From the NCBI GenBank assembly GCA_013388755.1, contig JACAEQ010000070.1, positions 62,001 through 126,000 of the forward strand: a stretch of DNA of 64,000 bases, read 5' to 3'. Of the stretch, positions 58,488 through 64,000 are shown one piece after another. Made by a program: the position numbers and the translations under genes. This DNA is from Chloroflexota bacterium. GTDB taxonomy: Bacteria; Chloroflexota; Chloroflexia; Chloroflexales; Roseiflexaceae. The notes below the pieces were generated by a model. The model did not search any database. It was not told the origin of the DNA and saw only the letters and a list, made by a program, of their open reading frames with translations. Position 1 is the first letter of the stretch. Each line of letters starts with the position of its first letter.

Positions 58488-59225
58488 ATGGCATTGAGCG
58501 ACGACATGCTCGATCTTCTTACTGCATATGCGCTCGACGCACTTCCGCCGGAGGATGTTGCGCGCGTCCAGGCATTGCTTGCCGAACAGCCTGAACTGCA
58601 ACACCATCTCGCCGAATTACGTTCGACTGTCAATGCACTGCCATATGCATTACCGGAGCCGCAAGCCGATTCTGCCTTGCGCCGGCGTGTTCTCGATTAT
58701 GCGACCAGTCGTACTTCCCGGCAGATTCGTGTGGTGCAAAGCCGTCCGGTGTGGCTGCTTCGTCTGTCCAGCGCACTTGGCGCGCTGGCTGTGGCGGCAC
58801 TGCTGGCGGCAGCTTTCGCATGGTCTTCGCTCCGTGGCGCGCAAGCTGAATTGGCGTTCCTCCGGAGTGAACTGGCGACGGCGCGGGCGAACCAGCAGTA
58901 TCTTGTGCGGGTTGTGACACAGCCGGAGGTCTTTGCGGTCCTATCCGGAGAGGCGGGACGCGCCAGCATCCTCCGTGAAGCCGGTGGCGACGCCATTCTT
59001 GCCGCACGATTGATTCCACTGCCTGCCGACCAGGTGTATCAACTCTGGCTGATCGACTCCGGCGCTCCCGTCAGCGGCGGCACATTCCGTGTCGACCAGG
59101 AGGGATATGGCGTCCTTGCGCTGCCTTCCGGAACCATACTCACAGATACGACGATCTTCGCAGTCACCCGAGAACCGGCTCCCGGAAGTCCCGGACCAAC
59201 CACGCCGATCATAATACGTAGTTGA
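58488..59225 (+). CDS. RskA-like anti-sigma factor
   Basis: 245 residues. A cytoplasmic N-terminal anti-sigma helical domain (1-65: LLTAYALDALPPEDVARVQALLAEQPELQHHLAELRSTVNALPYALP), one membrane helix (about 88-110, LSSALGALAVAALLAAAFAW), and an extracytoplasmic RskA C-terminal domain (about 130-245) with LPADQVYQLWLIDSGAPVSGGTFRVDQEGYGVLAL, characteristic of the anti-sigma-K family. AAAGG 7 nt before the ATG. It would hold the ECF sigma factor at 59644 inactive until an envelope signal triggers its proteolysis. Confidence 0.92.
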   Translation: MALSDDMLDLLTAYALDALPPEDVARVQALLAEQPELQHHLAELRSTVNALPYALPEPQADSALRRRVLDYATSRTSRQIRVVQSRPVWLLRLSSALGALAVAALLAAAFAWSSLRGAQAELAFLRSELATARANQQYLVRVVTQPEVFAVLSGEAGRASILREAGGDAILAARLIPLPADQVYQLWLIDSGAPVSGGTFRVDQEGYGVLALPSGTILTDTTIFAVTREPAPGSPGPTTPIIIRS

Positions 59226-59643
59226 AGCACAATGCCATCGGCGGCGTGAGCACAAAATGAATACCGATTAGCCAGAGAATAACCTTGAGAATAACAGGTG
59301 CAATGGCGTATCCTGGCGAAGGATAAAACGCGAATCGGTCAGGCGGCGGAACTGTTCACGACTGCGGGAAACGGATGTCTGGGGAACGTCCTCGTTAAGG
59401 GCAAGCCTTGTGTTCGCCCCCGGCGGCGGGATGCGCCCTGGAAAACGGCATCCATCTCGCCAGCCGCCGGGCGGGCCGGATCATGGGGGCGAGATGTCGC
59501 GATCCCAGGAGAGGGGCGATCAGTCACCTGGCGTATTGACGGGAGCAGAGCGCATCGTTGCCTTCGACAGGCTCAGGAAGCGACGCCTCCCTGTATCAGT
59601 GCAAAGTGTGAAGGGTTCGGACTCGATCGTTGAGGAGCATCTG
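59226..59643. other. Gap between anti-sigma and sigma genes, possibly repeat-derived
   Basis: 59300-59530 is GC-rich and contains palindromic runs (GCCCCCGGCGGCGGG; GCCGCCGGGCGGGC); its minus strand translates into an Arg-rich peptide of a sort that I associate with dispersed repeats in Chloroflexota, from memory and unverified. CTTCGACAGGCTCAGG (59566-59581) is a widely seen intergenic repeat string. GAGGAG at 59632-59637 is the Shine-Dalgarno for the sigma gene. No promoter was recognised. Confidence 0.4.
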
Positions 59644-60336
59644 ATGTACGGAATGATTGCCGGATTTGATGTTGAATCGGTTATCTTCAGGATATTCAAA
59701 CAAACACGATACCGTATTGAAACACCATCCGGCCACAAGACCGGCATCAACTATCAGATCGAAACAAACCCCGGCACTTCATCCAATAGTACGGAGCCGA
59801 CCGACGAAGAACTTATCGCGCGGGTGCGCCAGCGCGATGAACAGGCGCTCGCCGCGATCTATGATCGTTACCATCGTTTGCTCTATGCACTAGCGCTTCG
59901 AATCACCGGCGACCATGCGACTGTCGAGGAAGTGCTTCAGGATACCTTTCACGCGGTCTGGCGCTCAGTAGGCGGATACCAACCGGGGGGGAGTCTGGCG
60001 GCCTGGCTGATCGGTATCGTGCGCCATCGCGCCATTGACGCAACGCGCTCACGTCTCTTCCAGTCGCGCGCGCGCGAGCATGCGCTCGACGAGGCGACGT
60101 CCGAGGCCGCCGGCAGCGCCGACGATCAGATCGACCATATACTGTTGCGCCAGGTGGTTCGCGCCGCATTGGCGGAATTATCGGCGGAACAGCGCCAGGC
60201 GATTGACCTTGCCTACTATGGCGGGTTGACCACGGCTGAAGTAGCGGCGCGCCTTGGGGCGCCGCACGGAACGGTCAAGTCCTGGATTCGTCAAGGGATC
60301 ACACGGTTGCGCGAGGCGCTGCGTCGAACAGGCTAA
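59644..60336 (+). CDS. ECF (sigma-70 family) RNA polymerase sigma factor
   Basis: 230 residues. Region 2 (about 67-137): ALAAIYDRYHRLLYALALRITGDHATVEEVLQDTFHAVWRSVGGYQPGGSLAAWLIGIVRHRAIDATR. Region 4 (about 175-228): LAELSAEQRQAIDLAYYGGLTTAEVAARLGAPHGTVKSWIRQGITRLREAL. The first about 50 residues (MYGMIAGFDVESVIFRIF onward) are not conserved in the family; GAGGAG 6 nt before 59644 nevertheless supports this start. Partner anti-sigma gene lies upstream, in the reverse of the usual sigma/anti-sigma order. Its stop overlaps that of the convergent ligase gene. Confidence 0.92.
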   Translation: MYGMIAGFDVESVIFRIFKQTRYRIETPSGHKTGINYQIETNPGTSSNSTEPTDEELIARVRQRDEQALAAIYDRYHRLLYALALRITGDHATVEEVLQDTFHAVWRSVGGYQPGGSLAAWLIGIVRHRAIDATRSRLFQSRAREHALDEATSEAAGSADDQIDHILLRQVVRAALAELSAEQRQAIDLAYYGGLTTAEVAARLGAPHGTVKSWIRQGITRLREALRRTG

Positions 60337-62123
60337 TCGCCAGGCAGCATGGTGCGCACCGTCTCGATCGTATCGGCGTCGGCGGGGCGCTTATCGTGCC
60401 GCCAGCGCAGAATACGCGGAAACCGCACGGCGATCCCGGATTTATGGCGTGCCGAACGCTGAATGCCCTCAAAGGCAAGTTCAAACACCAGTTCAGGCGT
60501 CACCGTGCGCACCGGGCCGAACTTCTCCAGCGTGTTGCGCCGCACGAACGCGTCGACCTGGCGGATCTCTTCGTCGGTCAGGCCGGAATATGCCTTCGCA
60601 AACGGCACAAGCCGGTCGCCGTCCCATACCGCGAAGGTATAGTCGGTATACAGACTGGCGCGTTTGCCGCTGCCGCGCTGGGCATAGATCAGCACGGCAT
60701 CGACAGTGTACGGCGCAACTTTCCATTTCCACCAGTCGCCGCGCACCCGCCCGACGCGGTAGGCCGACTCGCGACGTTTGAGCATCATCCCTTCTACGTT
60801 TCGCTCGCGCGACATGGCCCATTGCGCCGCCAGATCGTTCCAGTCGGTTGCGGTGACGATGGGAGAAAGGAGAAGCGGAGTAGCGGAGTAGCGGAGTAGG
60901 GGGGCATTATCGAGGCTTGATGGCTTTTCAGATACGAACCCGGCACTGGATACGCCACCGCCTTCCTGTCTCCACGTCCCCTGTTCTCCGTGTCCCCGTG
61001 TCTCCTGTTCTCCGTGTCCCCGTGTCTCTCCCTCAAACCGGCCAGCTACAAGTGCTACCAGCCACTCAAGTTGCGCCCGGCGCCACGTGAGCGGCCTGTC
61101 ACGCACATCAACGCCGTCGAGTTCGAGCAGATCGTATGCCAGCAACACCACCGGCACTTCGTCCAGCACGTTCCTGGTCAGGTCCCGGCGGCCAATGCGG
61201 CGCTGGAGTTGCGCGAACGGCAGGACGGTGCCGTCTTTCCAGGGCAATACCTCGCCATCAATCACGACGCCATCAGGGAGGAGCGCGCCAATCGCCGTAA
61301 TCTCCGGGAAACGGTCGGAAATCAGATCCTCACCGCGTGACCAGAGAAAAACCTGCCCGGCCCGGCGAATCAACTGGGCACGAATGCCGTCCCATTTCCA
61401 CTCGGCCTGCCACTCCGCCAGCGGGCCAAGCGTTTCGGGCGCATCATCGAGCGGGTATGCCAGGCAGAACGGGTAGGGACGGCTCACGTCGGTGTCAGCG
61501 CTGTCGTGTGCCAACAATGCCTGATAGAAGGCTGCCGAGGGCTGCCACTCACCCATGAGCCGGTGTGTAATCGCTGCGGAATCGGCGCCGCTGACGCGGG
61601 CCAGCGCGCGAACAACCAGTTGCTGCGAGACACCCACGCGGAAGGCGCCGGTGATCAGTTTGTTCCACACAAATCGCTCTGCCCCACCAAGGGTCGCCCA
61701 CGCCGCAAGAATGATTGCGCGTTGCTCCGCCTCGTCACGCTCACGTAGCGGTAACAGCACCGCTTCGACCCAGCGATGCAACGGCTGCGGGCCATCAAAC
61801 GGTAAGACACTGGCCGATGCGACATCCGCCGGGTGCCATTCGCCCGGCTCCGGCACCAGCAATGTCACCGTCTCGGCAAAGTCGCCGACAGCGTCGTACG
61901 ACTCGCCGAACAGCCAGTCGGGAATTGCGGCAGCCTCCACAGCCCAGGCGCGCAGTCTGGGCATGGAGACCGCCTGGCGCGGCCGCCGCCCGATAAGAAA
62001 ATAGAGCGCCCATGCCGCGTCGGCCGGGTCGGCGCATTCGAAGTAGCGCACCAGCGCGTCAACCTTCGCACTCGTCCTGTTGGTCTCGTCAAGAGCGGTA
62101 TAGAGTTCGGCAAAGAGGTTCAT
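60333..62123 (-). CDS. ATP-dependent DNA ligase (bacterial LigB-type, exonuclease-associated)
   Basis: 596 residues. N-terminal helical DNA-binding domain (1-200), adenylation domain with catalytic Lys243 (EWKWDGIRAQL, motif I), VVIDGEVLPW (motif III region), VEGMMLKR (motif IV) and WWKWK (motif V), and C-terminal OB fold (RTVTPELVFELAFEGIQRSARHKSGIAVRFPRILRWR). With the downstream-encoded MBL-fold exonuclease it belongs to the ligase/exonuclease/Lhr-type repair set. Residues about 362-421 are a low-complexity insert absent from the normal family pattern (see repeat at 60860). It converges with the sigma gene, with overlapping stops. Confidence 0.93.
   Translation of the reverse strand: MNLFAELYTALDETNRTSAKVDALVRYFECADPADAAWALYFLIGRRPRQAVSMPRLRAWAVEAAAIPDWLFGESYDAVGDFAETVTLLVPEPGEWHPADVASASVLPFDGPQPLHRWVEAVLLPLRERDEAEQRAIILAAWATLGGAERFVWNKLITGAFRVGVSQQLVVRALARVSGADSAAITHRLMGEWQPSAAFYQALLAHDSADTDVSRPYPFCLAYPLDDAPETLGPLAEWQAEWKWDGIRAQLIRRAGQVFLWSRGEDLISDRFPEITAIGALLPDGVVIDGEVLPWKDGTVLPFAQLQRRIGRRDLTRNVLDEVPVVLLAYDLLELDGVDVRDRPLTWRRAQLEWLVALVAGRFEGETRGHGEQETRGHGEQGTWRQEGGGVSSAGFVSEKPSSLDNAPLLRYSATPLLLSPIVTATDWNDLAAQWAMSRERNVEGMMLKRRESAYRVGRVRGDWWKWKVAPYTVDAVLIYAQRGSGKRASLYTDYTFAVWDGDRLVPFAKAYSGLTDEEIRQVDAFVRRNTLEKFGPVRTVTPELVFELAFEGIQRSARHKSGIAVRFPRILRWRHDKRPADADTIETVRTMLPGD
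60860..61034 (-). repeat. In-frame low-complexity insert inside the DNA ligase
   Basis: 175 bp between motif III and motif IV of the ligase carry 8-bp units (AGCGGAGT three times, 60870-60900) and two copies of the 24-bp phrase CTGTTCTCCGTGTCCC... (60984-61030). The sequence resembles the G-rich phrase repeats of intergenic 37324-37531 rather than coding DNA, yet keeps the frame open and encodes the peptide segment GRFEGETRGHGEQETRGHGE. Confidence 0.75.
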
Positions 62124-62422
62124 GGATCACGTAGGCGACATACCCGGTTGCATGGAGACACACAACGATCAGGAGTGACGGCATGCACCCTGCGCGACGC
62201 CGCTGCACGGCTCCTCAGGGTGCGGTCATTCGGTACGATCGAATGCTACCTGGTATGAGACCTCCATTCACTCCAGTAGATTGCTTCGCTATCGCGCGCA
62301 ATGACATCCAAACAGTCGTTCTTCAGATAGACACCAGGCACACCAGGCAAACGCGATGGCGAACGTTTAACATTCCCACGTTCAACCTCATCCATAAAAG
62401 GGCATTCCTGGCGCCTCTTTCC
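62124..62422. other. Gap between ligase and exonuclease genes
   Basis: 299 bp without a gene. It includes ATAGACACCAGGCACACCAGGC and AACGTTTAACATTCCCACGTTCAAC, more of the word-like repeat style. No promoter or terminator with good signals was found. Confidence 0.5.
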
Positions 62423-63457
62423 TTACGCCTCTTCCCCCTCACCAGTCTCCGCCGCGCCATCATCGCCCATTTCCCCTTCAAAACGTGTCGGCACGACCGC
62501 AGCGTCACGTCCTTGTTCCTGCAACCAGCGCGCCAGGACGGCGGCATACCCATGCGTCACCCATACCCGCTCCGCGCCGGTGGCGTCAATGGCCGCCAGC
62601 AAGCCGGGCCAGTCGGCATGGTCCGACAGCACGAAGCCGCGATCGAGTGCGCGACGACGACGCGTGCCGCGGATCCGCATCCAGCCCGACGCAAAGCCAG
62701 TGGCCACCGGGCCAAACTTACGCATCCAGGGCGTACCATGTGCCGAGGGTGGCGCGAGGATCATGGCGTGCAACCAGTCGAAACCGCGCGGCGCCTCGCC
62801 GGTATATCGCGTCGGCGGGAGGGACACACCGCTCGCGCGATAATCCTCGGTCAGCCGGATAAGTGCGCCATGGATGAAGATCGGCCCGATCGCAGGATCG
62901 AGACCGGCAAGTAATCGCTGCGCCTTACCGAGCGCATACGCATACAGGATGCTCGCTCGACCCGCCTCCTGATTACCGCGCCACCAGTCATTGATCTGCG
63001 CCAGTACACGCTCCTGCGCCGGCCAGCGGTAGACAGGCAGCCCGAACGTCGATTCAGTAACGAAGGTATGGCAGCGCACGGCCTCAAATGGCGCGCACGT
63101 CACATCCGGCTCGGTTTTGTAATCGCCGCTGACGACCCAGACTTCACCCCGATACGCTATACGCACCTGCGCCGAGCCCAGGATGTGACCGGCAGGATGG
63201 AACGAGACATCCACGCCATTGATCGAAACCACTTCTCCGTATGCCGCCGTCTCGATCCGTGCATCAGGGCCGAGGCGAGTGCGAAGCACGCGTTCACTGT
63301 CGCGCGTCGCCAGATAGGCTCTGCTGCCGGGCCGGGCGTGGTCGCTGTGCGCATGGGTCACGATCGCGCGCGCAACCGGGCGCCAGGGGTCGATAGCGAA
63401 ATCGCCGGCAGGGCAGTAAAGACCGGACTCTGTCAGTTGGAGCAATGTATCAGGCAT
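62423..63457 (-). CDS. Ligase-associated DNA exonuclease (MBL fold, TIGR04122-like)
   Basis: 344 residues of the metallo-beta-lactamase/beta-CASP nuclease fold. The zinc motif HAHSDH is at residues 35-40, the second His in FHPAGHILGSAQV, Asp in SGDYKTEPD, and C-terminal SDHADW and VTHG. It is similar to the exonuclease that accompanies an ATP-dependent DNA ligase and Lhr-type helicase in bacterial repair clusters. No helicase is in the window. The start at 63457 begins MPDTLLQLTESGLYCPAGDFAIDPWRP, the standard N-terminus. Confidence 0.93.
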   Translation of the reverse strand: MPDTLLQLTESGLYCPAGDFAIDPWRPVARAIVTHAHSDHARPGSRAYLATRDSERVLRTRLGPDARIETAAYGEVVSINGVDVSFHPAGHILGSAQVRIAYRGEVWVVSGDYKTEPDVTCAPFEAVRCHTFVTESTFGLPVYRWPAQERVLAQINDWWRGNQEAGRASILYAYALGKAQRLLAGLDPAIGPIFIHGALIRLTEDYRASGVSLPPTRYTGEAPRGFDWLHAMILAPPSAHGTPWMRKFGPVATGFASGWMRIRGTRRRRALDRGFVLSDHADWPGLLAAIDATGAERVWVTHGYAAVLARWLQEQGRDAAVVPTRFEGEMGDDGAAETGEGEEA

Positions 63458-63631
63458 GCTTCAGCGATCCGGTCTATGAACCGCAGCCGGGGACCGATCG
63501 CCACGACTGCCGGCGTGCTCCAACTCGAGAGAACATGTACCATGCACACCATACTGGCGCCATGCGCTCTCCTCTCTCGCTTCTCGCCGCTGGTCACATT
63601 GAGTGAGATCAGCGACATGCACCACGTCGCA

Positions 63632-64000
63632 TCAAAAAACCGTCTGCGCCACGCCAAACGCCCGTGCAATCGCACGGATCTCGTCAGGTGACAGACCATC
63701 GGCAGGCTCGCCGGCACCGAGGTTCAACACCTCATAGTGCGCACCAGTTTCGAGGTATTCGATCAGGTCAGCGGCACGTTTCACCGAGACGTCCGAACGC
63801 GCCATGGCTCCATGTTTGCTCCAGATAACCAGCCGATGCGACCGCAGCGCAGCAACCGTCGCAGCCATCAGGTCGGCGGATCCAGGCACAACGAACGGCA
63901 CAACCGCAACGCCCTGGGGGAACGTGACGATCATCTCGGGCTGCCAGCGCAACAGCCGGCGGTTCAACTCGGCGACATCGCGATACCGCGCAATATGGCT
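63632..64000 (-). CDS. rhaD: Class II aldolase (rhamnulose-1-phosphate aldolase-like), 3' part
   Basis: The frame is open from its stop at 63632 past the window edge, so only the C-terminal about 122 residues are visible. The C-terminal part RLVIWSKHGAMARSDVSVKRAADLIEYLETGAHYEVLNLGAGEPADGLSPDEIRAIA matches RhaD/FucA-type class II aldolases, with the His of SKHG as a zinc-ligand position and the RAADLIEYLE helix. RhaD cleaves L-rhamnulose 1-phosphate to dihydroxyacetone phosphate and L-lactaldehyde. The internal TTG at 63967 is not the true start. Confidence 0.8.
   Translation of the reverse strand, partial: SHIARYRDVAELNRRLLRWQPEMIVTFPQGVAVVPFVVPGSADLMAATVAALRSHRLVIWSKHGAMARSDVSVKRAADLIEYLETGAHYEVLNLGAGEPADGLSPDEIRAIARAFGVAQTVF

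Overview
High-GC bacterial chromosome segment. The mix of genes points to a Chloroflexota bacterium, probably of the Roseiflexus/Chloroflexus type. The grounds are paralogous Uma2/DUF820 proteins, many Zn-ribbon proteins, a Ser/Thr kinase with an N-terminal zinc ribbon, secreted proteins carrying an FLPLV string, a DUF4331 cluster, and many GC-rich palindromic intergenic repeats. This is inference from gene content; no rRNA or other phylogenetic marker lies in the window. Promoters repeatedly show an extended -10 element (TGnTATAMT), and three genes begin 6-7 nt after that element, which suggests leaderless mRNAs.

Layout. (1) 1-6.6 kb, housekeeping and regulation: a rubrerythrin/rubredoxin/DinB-like protein, a LOG-family protein, an OmpR-type response regulator, a biotin-protein ligase, an ANTAR response regulator and a membrane-anchored protein. 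(2) 6.7-37.3 kb, a long surface-polysaccharide locus: a nucleotide-sugar epimerase, RfbC, the Wzm/Wzt ABC exporter, methyltransferases, and at least ten glycosyltransferase domains in single- and multi-domain proteins. Its centre is a 1660-residue protein: methyltransferase, 14-residue-repeat coiled coil, beta domain, GT2, WsaF-like GT4, zinc ribbon and second methyltransferase. With Wzt carrying a C-terminal carbohydrate-binding domain, this recalls the WbdD chain-terminating 'molecular ruler' of ABC-dependent O-antigens. The locus is interrupted by an IS4 element with a broken transposase frame, two MNT/HEPN (toxin-antitoxin-like) modules, two Uma2 genes, and a deletion scar joining the 5' end of a second wzt to a headless glycosyltransferase. 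(3) 37.5-53 kb, mixed metabolism: a secreted glycosidase, a MaoC-phosphotransacetylase fusion, an MFS transporter, a YgjP-type metalloprotease-like protein, tRNA-Cys, a Ser/Thr kinase, an RNA (uracil-C5) methyltransferase, an (alpha/alpha)6 glycosidase and an HDAC-family amidohydrolase. (4) 53-60.3 kb: a minus-strand operon of DUF4331 protein, TPR protein and His-rich Ni/Co-type exporter, divergent from an RskA-like anti-sigma factor and an ECF sigma factor. This is a good candidate for an uncharacterised sigma-controlled envelope/metal system. (5) 60.3-64 kb: an ATP-dependent DNA ligase and its MBL-fold exonuclease partner, then a partial class II aldolase running off the right edge.

Repeats are prominent. 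They include two copies of a 160-bp MITE-like element in opposite orientation, a family of GC-rich double hairpins, short-unit G-rich tracts, and an in-frame low-complexity insert inside the DNA ligase that looks like the same kind of sequence. Start sites were adjusted where a Shine-Dalgarno sequence or homology supported a later start. No database search was possible, so family names rest on motifs read by eye.
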